A stretch of 27,253 nucleotides of DNA, from contig JALHWS010000093.1 in NCBI GenBank assembly GCA_022866885.1, positions 1 to 27,253 of the forward strand, in the 5' to 3' direction. The DNA comes from Candidatus Microgenomates bacterium. GTDB taxonomy: Bacteria; Patescibacteriota; Microgenomatia; 2-02-FULL-39-11. A model generated the notes under the pieces. It searched no databases. It was not told the origin of the DNA and was given only the letters and a program-made list of their open reading frames with translations. This document shows positions 6,531-14,177 of this stretch, one piece after another (positions within the stretch are counted from its first letter, which is position 1; each line of letters begins with the position of its first letter). A program made the translations under genes and the position numbers.

Positions 6531-7848
6531 ACGTTTCCTGCTTTGGTTAATCGCCATCTTAACCGTCTTTTCGGCTATCATTGATTTGCCGAAGAATTTC
6601 CCTCTTAAATTTAATCTCGGCCCCTTAAAAGTTGACCGGATCATCAGTTCGCCTTCCATTAACATAAACCTTGGACCAATTTCTTTTAAGAAAGATCTGA
6701 ATACCCGGTACGGACTTGACCTTTCCGGAGGCACCCATCTGGTTTTGGAAGCGGAAATGACCGATATCGCCGCCGCAGACAGGGATAAAGCTTTTGCTTC
6801 TGCCAAAAGCGTCGTTGAACGAAGGATCAATCTTTATGGTTTGACGGAACCGGTTGTGCAACAGACAAAAACCGGTGGCAATTACCGGATTATTGTCGAA
6901 ATCCCCGGAGTCACCAATGTCAACCAGGCGATTGACTTGATAGGCCGCACCGCCCAGTTGGCTTTTTACGAAGAATCGACAGCTTCTGCTAAAGTGGCTA
7001 CCCCTTCGAGTTGGCTGGATATCTGGCCGGTGGCAACCCGTCTGACCGGTAAAAATTTGAAACGCTCGGAAGTCACTTTTGATCAAAAAACCGGCAAACC
7101 GCAGGTGGCTCTATCTTTTGATGAGGAAGGCGGAAAAATATTTGAAGAGGTAACCAGAAGAAATATCGGCAAGACGGTTGCTATTCTTCTTGATAAACAA
7201 CTATTATCGGCGCCTCAAGTAAGTGAACCGATTAGCGGCGGTCAAGCGGTCATCAACGGGTCATTCAGTATGGAAGAAGCCAAAAGACTCTCCATTTCCC
7301 TAAACGCCGGAGCGCTGCCGGTGCCTTTGAAAGTGGTGGAACAGCGGCGTATCGGAGCAACACTAGGGAGTGAGTCGGTAACGAAAAGTCTTATTGCCGG
7401 AGCTATCGGTTTGACGATTGTCGCACTTTTTATGATAGTCAATTACCAGATGATGGGTTTCATCGCCGATATGGCTTTGATAACTTATACTTTGCTTGTT
7501 TTTGCCATTTTTAAGCTTATGCCGGTTACCCTGACGCTGGCCGGAATCGCCGGATTTATCCTTTCAATCGGCATGGCGGTTGACGCCAATATCCTGATTT
7601 TTGAGCGGATGAAAGAGGAAATCAGGTGGGGAAAAGACCACTTGACTGCCATCAGGCTTGGTTTTGACCGGGCTTTCCCTTCAATCCGCGATTCCAATAT
7701 TTCCTCGCTTATCACCTGCAGTATTTTGTATTATTTCGGCAGCGGCATTATCCGGGGATTTGCCATCACTTTAGCAATCGGCATCATCGTTTCACTTTTC
7801 AGCGCGATTACTATCACGCGGACATTTTTAAAAATGGTTTACCGTTAA
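6520..7848 (+). CDS. secD: protein translocase subunit SecD
   Basis: A 442-aa RND-type membrane protein that uses the proton gradient to help pull proteins out of the SecYEG channel. Seen: an N-terminal membrane segment (LLWLIAILTVFSAI); the SecD signature YGLDLSGGTHLVLEA (residues 64-78); an extracytoplasmic P1 region ending at LNAGALPVPLKVVEQRRIG; and five more membrane segments, with AVDANILIFERMKEE in the fourth-helix region, the conserved D...R motif of the proton path. Shorter than Escherichia coli SecD (615 aa) but normal for compact bacteria. Overlaps the AbrB-like gene by 11 nt and is followed 4 nt later by secF. Confidence 0.96.
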   Translation: MQNKRFLLWLIAILTVFSAIIDLPKNFPLKFNLGPLKVDRIISSPSININLGPISFKKDLNTRYGLDLSGGTHLVLEAEMTDIAAADRDKAFASAKSVVERRINLYGLTEPVVQQTKTGGNYRIIVEIPGVTNVNQAIDLIGRTAQLAFYEESTASAKVATPSSWLDIWPVATRLTGKNLKRSEVTFDQKTGKPQVALSFDEEGGKIFEEVTRRNIGKTVAILLDKQLLSAPQVSEPISGGQAVINGSFSMEEAKRLSISLNAGALPVPLKVVEQRRIGATLGSESVTKSLIAGAIGLTIVALFMIVNYQMMGFIADMALITYTLLVFAIFKLMPVTLTLAGIAGFILSIGMAVDANILIFERMKEEIRWGKDHLTAIRLGFDRAFPSIRDSNISSLITCSILYYFGSGIIRGFAITLAIGIIVSLFSAITITRTFLKMVYR

Positions 7849-7852
7849 AAAT

Positions 7853-8788
7853 ATGATTGATATCATCGGCAAAAAATGGTTTTATTTTCTCTTTTCGGGA
7901 CTGATTATCATCCCCGGCCTAATTTCTTTGTGTCTTTGGGGTGTCCGGCCGTCAATTGATTTTACCGGCGGAACACTATACGAATTCAGGTTGCCGATTT
8001 CAACTACGGATAAGCAAAATCAGCCGCTTAATATCCAAAAAGAAGATGTAAAAAAAATTGTTGAGTCGCAGAAAATTGAAGTAGCTTCCGTGCAGGACTC
8101 CGGCGAAAAAACCTTTCTTTTACGGATGAAGCCGATTGACAAAGACCAACATGAAAAATTGCAAAAAGATTTACAGGATAAATTCGGGATGGTTAAGGAA
8201 CTCCGTTTTGAGACTGTCGGCCCGGCCGTCGGAGCGGAAACAACCATGAATGCCGTCAAGGCGGTCATCGTCGCCTCAATCGCCATCATCATCTATGTTT
8301 CTTTGGCCTTCCGTAAAATCCCTAAACCATATTCTTCCTGGAAATTCGGCGTCTGCGCAGTTGTTTCTTTGGTCCATGATGTCCTGGTTGTCCTGGGCTT
8401 ATTTTCCATCCTGGGGCATTTCGCAAAAGTGGAGATCGACTCGCTTTTCATCACCGGCCTTTTGACAATTATGGGTTTCACCGTTCACGATACAATCGTC
8501 GTCTTTGACAGAATCAGAGAAAATCTCAATAAAATGCCGGGAGCCGGTTTTACTCGGGTTGTCAATGAATCTATCCTTCAAACACTCGCCCGGTCGCTGT
8601 CCACATCATTAACCGTGCTATTGACTTTGCTAGCGCTTTTGCTTTTTGGCGGCGAAACGATCAAATGGTTTGTGGTCGCATTGCTTATCGGTATCACCTC
8701 AGGGACCTATTCGTCCATCTTCAACGCCGCCCCGCTTCTTGTCATCTGGAACGAAAAGACTCGACAAAAGTCGAGTCAACGTTCCTAG
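7853..8788 (+). CDS. secF: protein translocase subunit SecF
   Basis: A 311-aa partner of SecD. Seen: an N-terminal membrane segment (WFYFLFSGLIIIPGLISLCL), the signature IDFTGGTLYEFR, an extracytoplasmic domain, the segment RFETVGPAVGAETT before the membrane block, and TVHDTIVVFDRIRENL, the conserved SecF helix motif. The last ten residues (KTRQKSSQRS) and the stop codon are encoded by a palindromic repeat (8758-8824), so the native C-terminus was probably altered when that repeat arrived. SecD and SecF are transcribed together. Confidence 0.95.
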   Translation: MIDIIGKKWFYFLFSGLIIIPGLISLCLWGVRPSIDFTGGTLYEFRLPISTTDKQNQPLNIQKEDVKKIVESQKIEVASVQDSGEKTFLLRMKPIDKDQHEKLQKDLQDKFGMVKELRFETVGPAVGAETTMNAVKAVIVASIAIIIYVSLAFRKIPKPYSSWKFGVCAVVSLVHDVLVVLGLFSILGHFAKVEIDSLFITGLLTIMGFTVHDTIVVFDRIRENLNKMPGAGFTRVVNESILQTLARSLSTSLTVLLTLLALLLFGGETIKWFVVALLIGITSGTYSSIFNAAPLLVIWNEKTRQKSSQRS

Positions 8789-8824
8789 AACGTTAATCCG
8801 CCGATGGCGGATTTTACGTTCTGG
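8758..8824. repeat. compound palindromic repeat covering the secF 3' end
   Basis: Two adjacent hairpins. The first is GACTCGAC-AAAA-GTCGAGTC (8758-8777). The second is long: CCtAGAACGT (8784-8793) pairs with ACGTTCTGG (8816-8824), enclosing AATCCGCC-GAT-GGCGGATT (8795-8813). The secF stop codon (8786-8788) lies inside it. The second hairpin could also act as a transcription attenuator before the next gene. Confidence 0.85.
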
Positions 8825-8861
8825 GAGGAATGGGGAAAGAAAAAGAAGAAATAATATTAGT

Positions 8862-9182
8862 ATGAAACTAAAGTTTTATGTCTATTGTCCCGACGACGAA
8901 AAGGTGATTACTGCTATCATCGACGCGGCGGCAAAAGAAGGTGCCGGAGTTTATGGAAATTACTCTCAAGTAGCCTTTATCACCAAAGGCAGAGGGAATT
9001 GGAAATCAGAAAAAGGCGCCAAACCGCATGAAGGAAAGGTTGGTAAAACGACTCGTTCCGATGTCTCCCGCATAGAAATGACATGTGACTCCAAAAAGGC
9101 AAAGAAGATAGAAAATTCTATTAAAAGAGTTCATCCTTGGGAGCAAGTCGATATTGAATTTGTCCGTTTAGAAGACATTTGA
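8862..9182 (+). CDS. standalone NIF3/YqfO PII-like domain protein
   Basis: A 106-aa protein resembling only the inserted PII/CutA-like domain of NIF3-family proteins (YqfO). The features seen are KFYVYCPDD, IIDAAAKEGAGVYGNYSQVA (residues 19-38), KPHEGKVG and HPWEQVDIEF (family form HPYEEVxYD). The dinuclear-metal halves of NIF3 are absent, so this is the separate domain, which is found alone in many bacteria. Function unknown; PII-like folds often bind small molecules or form trimers. The frame is open upstream to 8646, but that extension runs inside secF and the palindromic repeat, so ATG 8862 is the start. A TAATAT sits 4 nt before it. Confidence 0.85.
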   Translation: MKLKFYVYCPDDEKVITAIIDAAAKEGAGVYGNYSQVAFITKGRGNWKSEKGAKPHEGKVGKTTRSDVSRIEMTCDSKKAKKIENSIKRVHPWEQVDIEFVRLEDI

Positions 9183-9234
9183 TTGAGGTGAATATACCCC
9201 TTTATTTATTTAAGCGAGAAAAGATATACTATAC

Positions 9235-9258
9235 TTGTTATTAAATTTGTTATTAAAT
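9235..9258. repeat. perfect 12-bp tandem duplication
   Basis: TTGTTATTAAAT occurs twice in direct succession in the AT-rich leader of the zinc-ribbon gene, just downstream of TATACT boxes at 9225-9230 and 9230-9235. A replication-slippage product or a spacer in the 5' region; effect unknown. Confidence 0.8.
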
Positions 9259-9274
9259 TTTCCCAATTATTTTT

Positions 9275-9766
9275 ATGAATACACAAGATGAAGCAAAATC
9301 TGCGGATGTTTGCCCGAAATGCGGCGCAAAGTTAGGCGAAGTGGTGACTACCAAATCGGGTAAAAAATTACAACGCTGTTCGGCCGGATCATGGAACGAG
9401 GAAACGAAAAAAAATGAAGGTTGTCCTTTTGTCAAATGGCTGCCGTTTGAACCGGTCACTCTTGATGAAAAATGTCCCAAATGCGGCGCCCCGTTGATTA
9501 TGACAATGACCCGTTTTAATAAAAAGCTGAAAAAATGCTCGACCAATGTTTGGGACCCGCTAACCAAAAAAGCCAGCGGCTGCGACTATATGGAATGGGT
9601 TAAGGGAACGACTGAAGAATTGGATGAAGATTGTCCCAAATGCGGCAGTAAACTGGTCCTTTTCACTACCGCCGCCGGTAAAAGGATGAAAAAATGTTCA
9701 ACCAATAAATGGGACAAGGAAAGCAAAAGCGCCGTCGGGTGTGATTATATTGAGTTGTTAAATTAA
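9275..9766 (+). CDS. triple zinc-ribbon protein (topoisomerase C4-finger-like)
   Basis: A 163-aa protein built of three ~53-residue repeats. Cysteines lie at 13/16/35/50, 67/70/88/103 and 120/123/141/156, so each unit is C-x2-C-x17/18-C-x14-C. Each begins CPKCG and carries KKLxxCS/KRMKKCS before a WD/E-x-x-T/S-K segment and a GC-D/P-Y/F end. This resembles the C4 zinc fingers at the C-terminus of topoisomerase I, which bind single-stranded DNA, but no topoisomerase core is present. It is a free-standing protein. A role in nucleic-acid binding is inference. Its stop codon overlaps the end of the converging cca gene by 9 bp. Confidence 0.8.
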   Translation: MNTQDEAKSADVCPKCGAKLGEVVTTKSGKKLQRCSAGSWNEETKKNEGCPFVKWLPFEPVTLDEKCPKCGAPLIMTMTRFNKKLKKCSTNVWDPLTKKASGCDYMEWVKGTTEELDEDCPKCGSKLVLFTTAAGKRMKKCSTNKWDKESKSAVGCDYIELLN

Positions 9767-11134
9767 GGTTTTACTTTCATTTTTCAAATCCTCAAGGCGT
9801 TTGAGAAGGGCTTCTTTTTCGTTTTTGATTTTGCCTTCAACGATATCGTTGAAAAGCATTTCCAAAACACTGCCGATTAATCGCCCGGGGCCGGTATTGT
9901 AGATTTTCATGACATCATAGCCGTCGACTTTAAGGTCGGTAACAGTAAAGGGTTGTTTTTGAACTTCTATTAATCTTTTTTTAAAAAGCTCCAGCCGCCA
10001 GGAAGTTTCCCGCGCCCCTCCGCCTAACCGGTCACCGGTTCGAAGATGGAGCATGTCAACGATATTTTCCGGACCGATGTTTCTGATAAAACGCCGAAGA
10101 GCCGAATCCGTCTGTCTTTCGTCCACGCTGAACTGGTGAAAACGTACGAGAAGAGTTAATCTTTCCCGGTCTTTTTTGGATAAATGGAGCCGATCGGCGA
10201 TTTTTCGCACGATTGAAGTACTGATGATTTCATGATTATAAAAAGTAATCACCCCGTCTGCTGTCACCCGATAGGTATCCGGTTTGCCAACGTCATGTAA
10301 CAGTGTGGCCAGTCTGACAATCGGGTCGTTTGAGGGACAATTTTTGAGAGACATAACCAGATGCGTCCCCACATCATAAAGATGATGTCTTTTGGGGCTT
10401 TTTTGTTGCACCTCGAAGCATTTTTCCAGTTCCGGAAGAATTATGGAAAGTAGTCCGCTGTTTCTAAGAAGCATGATCCCATCAGCCGGAAAAGCAGAGG
10501 AGAGAATTTTAAGCAGTTCATCCCTGATTCTTTCCGAGGAAACTGAGGTAATCAGTTGAGTATGTTTTGAAATAGCGTTGAAAGTCTCTTCTTCAATCAT
10601 GAATTTGAGTTCGGTGGCAAACCTGACTGCCCGCATCATCCGCAGGGCATCCTCCTGAAATCTTTCCTCAGCGCGACCAACGGAGCGGATTAATTTATTT
10701 TTCAGATCTTCCTGACCGTGGAAAAGATCAATAACTTTTCCTCCATCCAAAGCGATGGCGTTGATGGTAAAATCCCTGCGTTTAAGGTCTTCCTCCAAAG
10801 TTTTCCCCCAAACAATTTTATCCGGATGCCGGTGGTCAGTATAACCCGACTCGCTCCTGAAAGTGGTTATCTCATATATCACCGTCTCCTGTCTTCCGTC
10901 TTCTGTATTTAGTTCTGTCGGGATCCCAACCGTGCCGAATTTATTGTCATAAAAACTGTCGGGGAAAAGTTTGCGGATTTCTTCGGGCTTGGCATCGGTG
11001 GTGAAGTCCCAGTCATTGGTTTCCCGGTTAAGAAGCAGGTCACGGACACAGCCGCCGACGATATAGATCTGAAACCCTTGTTTTTTGAATTTTGCCAAAA
11101 TCTCTTTTACCTCTTTCGGGAGAGTGAATTTCAT
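9758..11134 (-). CDS. cca: CCA tRNA nucleotidyltransferase / poly(A) polymerase family with HD domain
   Basis: A 458-aa class II nucleotidyltransferase that adds or repairs the 3' CCA of tRNA. Seen: IYIVGGCVRDLLL (residues 23-35), the catalytic D41-x-D43 in NDWDFTTD, RRDFTINAIA (119-128), the RNA-binding head SVGRAEERFQEDALRMMRA, and an HD phosphohydrolase domain (LLHDVGKPDTY, H280-D281). An insertion near residues 71-86 (IPTELNTEDGRQETVI) interrupts the strand that normally joins FGTV to the YEITTFR segment. Its DNA contains three degenerate 7-bp repeats (10884-10904). The sequence alone does not tell CCA-adding from A-adding activity. Diverges from recJ with only 21 bp between starts. Confidence 0.93.
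   Translation of the reverse strand: MKFTLPKEVKEILAKFKKQGFQIYIVGGCVRDLLLNRETNDWDFTTDAKPEEIRKLFPDSFYDNKFGTVGIPTELNTEDGRQETVIYEITTFRSESGYTDHRHPDKIVWGKTLEEDLKRRDFTINAIALDGGKVIDLFHGQEDLKNKLIRSVGRAEERFQEDALRMMRAVRFATELKFMIEEETFNAISKHTQLITSVSSERIRDELLKILSSAFPADGIMLLRNSGLLSIILPELEKCFEVQQKSPKRHHLYDVGTHLVMSLKNCPSNDPIVRLATLLHDVGKPDTYRVTADGVITFYNHEIISTSIVRKIADRLHLSKKDRERLTLLVRFHQFSVDERQTDSALRRFIRNIGPENIVDMLHLRTGDRLGGGARETSWRLELFKKRLIEVQKQPFTVTDLKVDGYDVMKIYNTGPGRLIGSVLEMLFNDIVEGKIKNEKEALLKRLEDLKNESKTLI
10884..10904. repeat. degenerate 7-bp tandem repeat inside cca
   Basis: GTCTCCT-GTCTTCC-GTCTTCT on the plus strand. Its 21 bp (seven codons) lie in the segment of cca that looks like an in-frame insertion. 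Confidence 0.6.
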
Positions 11135-11136
11135 AG

Positions 11137-11170
11137 TAGTATCATAATACTAAATATGCATCAGTGGCAA
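11137..11170. promoter_or_regulatory. overlapping divergent promoters of cca and recJ
   Basis: A palindrome TAGTAT-CATA-ATACTA (11137-11152) occupies most of the 21-bp gap. On the minus strand TATGAT (11146-11141) lies 6 nt before the cca ATG, with TTGCCA (11170-11165) 18 bp further up, inside recJ. On the plus strand TAATAC (11145-11150) lies 5 nt before the recJ ATG, but no good -35 is visible. Confidence 0.5.
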
Positions 11171-12781
11171 ATACTACATAAAGAGAAAACTTCATCCGAG
11201 AAAGAAATATTGCCGATCATCCTTGCCAACCGTAAAATTACCGGTCAAAAGGAAATTACCGCTTTTTTGCATCCGGATCTGAAAGAGTTGACTATAGCCA
11301 ATTCTGGTTTGAAAAAAGAGGAACTGGCAAAAGCTGCCGAAAGGATAAAACAGGCTCTGAAAAATAAAGAGTCAATCGTCGTCTATACCGATTATGACGT
11401 TGACGGCGTCTGCGGCGGAGCTATTGTCTGGGAAACTTTGTATGAGTTGAAAGCCAATGTCATGCCTTATATCCCCCACCGATCTGGTGAAGGCTATGGC
11501 TTGTCAAAAAAAGGAATTGACCGGATTCAAAAAGAATTTAATCCCAAGCTCATAATAACCGTTGATCACGGTATTTCCGCCGAAGAGGAAATCAACTATG
11601 CCAAAACTCTCGGAATGGAAACGATTATTCTGGATCATCACTTGAAACCGGCCAAAATCCCGAATGTGGTGGCTTTGATCCACACCACCTCTCTTTGTTC
11701 GGGCGGGATTGCCTGGTTTTTCCGCCAATTTCTTTTGCAAAAAAACGACAATCTCGATCTGGCGGCTATGGCGACGGTGGCCGACCTGATGCCTCTGACG
11801 GGTTTGAACAGAGTAATTGTCAAATTCGGTCTGGAACAATTAAACAAAACAAAAAGGTTAGGGTTAAACGCGTTGATAAAAGAATCAGGAATGAAGAAAG
11901 GGGAAATCGGCGTTTTTGAGATCGGACACATTTTAGCTCCCCGGATAAATGCCATGGGCAGGCTTGAACATGCTCTCGACGCTTTAAGACTTATCTGTAC
12001 CAAAGATGAGTCAAGAGCCTTAGAACTTTCCAGAAAGTTAAGCCTGACTAACCGGACCAGGCAAGAAATGATGCAGCAGTCATCAGAACATGCTATCCGT
12101 TTGGTTTCAAAAGAAACAATCGGTAAATTATTGTTTGTCGTTCATGAAACTTACAATGAAGGAGTTATCGGCCTGATTGCCGGAAAACTGGTTGAAACTT
12201 ATTGGCGGCCGGCCATCGTAGTTTCCAAGGGCCCTGAATATTCCAAAGCCTCAGCCCGTTCAATCGCCGGGCTCAATATCGTTGAACTGATTAGGGAAGC
12301 TTCGGATCTTTTGGTCAATGTCGGCGGACACCCGATGGCGGCCGGATTTACGGTTGAGACAAAAAATCTGGAAAAATTAAGACAGAGACTAACCGATATC
12401 ACTGAAGCGAAATTGACGGAGGAAAAACTGGTCAGGGTGAAAAAAATAGATCTGGAACTGGATTTCCCACAGATAAATAAACAACTATTCAAACTGATCC
12501 AGCAAATATCACCTTTTGGCATCGGTAATCCGGAACCGGTTTTTGCCAGTCGTCAAGCGGATGTCATAAACGCCTCCCAGATCGGAAAAGACAAAAAGCA
12601 TTTGCGGCTTTATCTTCGGCAAGGTAATATTCTTTTATCCGCGATTGGTTTCGGGATGGGAGAAAATTTTTCGAAATTATCGTCTGATAAACCGGTTGAT
12701 ATCGCTTATACCATCGATTTGAACACCTGGAACGGAAAAGAGAAATTGCAATTGAAGCTGAAAGATATTAAAATTCTTTAA
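11156..12781 (+). CDS. recJ: single-stranded-DNA-specific exonuclease RecJ
   Basis: A 541-aa DHH-family phosphoesterase that degrades single-stranded DNA 5' to 3' in recombination and repair. Seen: VVYTDYDVDGVCGGA (D79, D81, D83), IITVDHGISAEEE (D137), the ILDHH motif (residues 158-162) and ATVADLMPLTGLNR. Further on are the DHHA1 segment NVGGHPMAAGF and a C-terminal OB-fold region (ISPFGIGNPEPVFASR to AIGFGMGENF). Length is near that of typical RecJ. The frame is open back to 11078, but that part lies inside cca; the ATG at 11156 fits the divergent promoter. Followed after 1 nt by aspS. Confidence 0.94.
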   Translation: MHQWQILHKEKTSSEKEILPIILANRKITGQKEITAFLHPDLKELTIANSGLKKEELAKAAERIKQALKNKESIVVYTDYDVDGVCGGAIVWETLYELKANVMPYIPHRSGEGYGLSKKGIDRIQKEFNPKLIITVDHGISAEEEINYAKTLGMETIILDHHLKPAKIPNVVALIHTTSLCSGGIAWFFRQFLLQKNDNLDLAAMATVADLMPLTGLNRVIVKFGLEQLNKTKRLGLNALIKESGMKKGEIGVFEIGHILAPRINAMGRLEHALDALRLICTKDESRALELSRKLSLTNRTRQEMMQQSSEHAIRLVSKETIGKLLFVVHETYNEGVIGLIAGKLVETYWRPAIVVSKGPEYSKASARSIAGLNIVELIREASDLLVNVGGHPMAAGFTVETKNLEKLRQRLTDITEAKLTEEKLVRVKKIDLELDFPQINKQLFKLIQQISPFGIGNPEPVFASRQADVINASQIGKDKKHLRLYLRQGNILLSAIGFGMGENFSKLSSDKPVDIAYTIDLNTWNGKEKLQLKLKDIKIL

Positions 12782-12782
12782 T

Positions 12783-14177
12783 ATGGACCGCTGTTTGATT
12801 ATTGAGACTCTAAATAATATCGGGAAAACTGTCAGCCTTGTCGGTTGGATCAATACTATCCGAAGTCACGGGAAAATCATTTTTATTGACCTGCGGGACA
12901 GAAGCGGTATAGTCCAAACTGTATATACCAAAGGAAAATTGGAGATATCCTGCGAAGACGTGGTCAAAATTACTGGTCTGGTGAAAAAAAGACCGGAAAA
13001 GATGATCAATCCCAAAATTACCACGGGAACGGTTGAAGTGGAAATCGAAAGCCTGGAAATACTGGGTAAAAGCCGGGAGCTGCCTTTCCCCATCGACACC
13101 GACGGGTATGACATCAACGAAGAAATCAGATTGAAATACCGTTATTTGGATCTTAGGAGATCGCGTCTGAATAAAAACATCCGCTTGCGTTCGGAAATGG
13201 TGCAAAAAGTCCGGGAATATCTTTTTAAACATGATTTTTTAGAAATTGAGACGCCGATTTTGACCAAATCAACTCCCGAAGGTTCAAGAGATTTCCTGGT
13301 CCCCTCCCGTTTGCAAAAAGGCAAGTTTTATGCTCTGCCGCAATCACCTCAACAGTATAAACAGCTTCTGATGGTAGCCGGTTTCGAACGTTATTTCCAG
13401 ATCGCCAGATGTATGCGCGATGAGGATCTACGCTCTGACCGTGGCTTTGAGCATACCCAAATTGATATAGAAATGAGCTTCCTAAACCGTGAAGAGGTGA
13501 TGCGGATTTTGGAAGGGATGATTACCGGTGTTTTTGAAGGCATGGGACAAAAAATCAAAGAAAAGCCTTTTCCGATTTATACTTTCCAGGAAGCGATGAA
13601 AAAATTCGGCTCCGATAAGTTTGACCTGCGAAGCGTTGAGGAAAAAAAGGCAGGCGTTAAAGCTTTTGCCTGGGTGATAGACTTTCCTTTTTTTGAAAAA
13701 GACAAAGAGGGCAAATGGACTTTTACCCATAATCCTTTTTCCAATCCCAAGCCGGAATTTATCGATGACTTATTAAATAAAAGGAATATTCCCAATATTC
13801 TGACTTCCCAATACGATTTGGTTTGTAACGGCGCGGAAGTCGGCGGTGGGAGTATCCGTTCAAACGATCCGAAAGTGTTGTCTTCCGTCTTTGAAGTAAT
13901 GGGTTACTCAAAGGGAGAAATTGAAAATCAATTCAGCCATATGTTGCAGGCCTTTACCTATGGAGCACCTCCTCACGGCGGCTGCGCTTTCGGGGTGGAA
14001 AGGCTGATGATGATATTGACGGGCGAACAATCTCTTCGTGAAGTAGTCGCTTTCCCCCAAACATCCGGCGGACAGACTTCAGTCATGGATGCCCCAAATA
14101 CTGTTTCTGAAAAACAATTAAGCGAATTGGGTTTACGGGTGCTTCCTTCTGGCAAATCCTTAACCCGAAATGGCTAA
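12783..14177 (+). CDS. aspS: aspartate-tRNA ligase lacking the GAD domain
   Basis: A 464-aa class II synthetase that charges tRNA with aspartate. An N-terminal OB anticodon-binding domain (VSLVGWINTIRSHGKIIFID) is followed by YRYLDLRR, LEIETPILTKSTPEGSRDF (motif 1 region), FQIARCMRDEDLRSDR (motif 2), EHTQIDIEMSF and FGVERLMM (motif 3). Bacterial AspRS is usually about 590 aa, because a GAD domain of over 100 residues sits between the GSDK-PDLR segment and the F-W-V-D-FP segment. Here GSDKFDLR is joined to AFAWVIDFPFFE by only about ten residues, so GAD is missing. The C-terminus is also short. Whether it also charges tRNA-Asn cannot be told. Starts 1 nt after recJ. Confidence 0.94.
   Translation: MDRCLIIETLNNIGKTVSLVGWINTIRSHGKIIFIDLRDRSGIVQTVYTKGKLEISCEDVVKITGLVKKRPEKMINPKITTGTVEVEIESLEILGKSRELPFPIDTDGYDINEEIRLKYRYLDLRRSRLNKNIRLRSEMVQKVREYLFKHDFLEIETPILTKSTPEGSRDFLVPSRLQKGKFYALPQSPQQYKQLLMVAGFERYFQIARCMRDEDLRSDRGFEHTQIDIEMSFLNREEVMRILEGMITGVFEGMGQKIKEKPFPIYTFQEAMKKFGSDKFDLRSVEEKKAGVKAFAWVIDFPFFEKDKEGKWTFTHNPFSNPKPEFIDDLLNKRNIPNILTSQYDLVCNGAEVGGGSIRSNDPKVLSSVFEVMGYSKGEIENQFSHMLQAFTYGAPPHGGCAFGVERLMMILTGEQSLREVVAFPQTSGGQTSVMDAPNTVSEKQLSELGLRVLPSGKSLTRNG

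Noticed and set aside
8646..8861. N-terminal extension of the NIF3-like gene
   Set aside because: The extension lies inside secF in another frame and reads through the palindromic repeat; the family N-terminus begins at 8862.
11078..11155. N-terminal extension of RecJ
   Set aside because: It overlaps the coding start of cca and has no similarity to RecJ.
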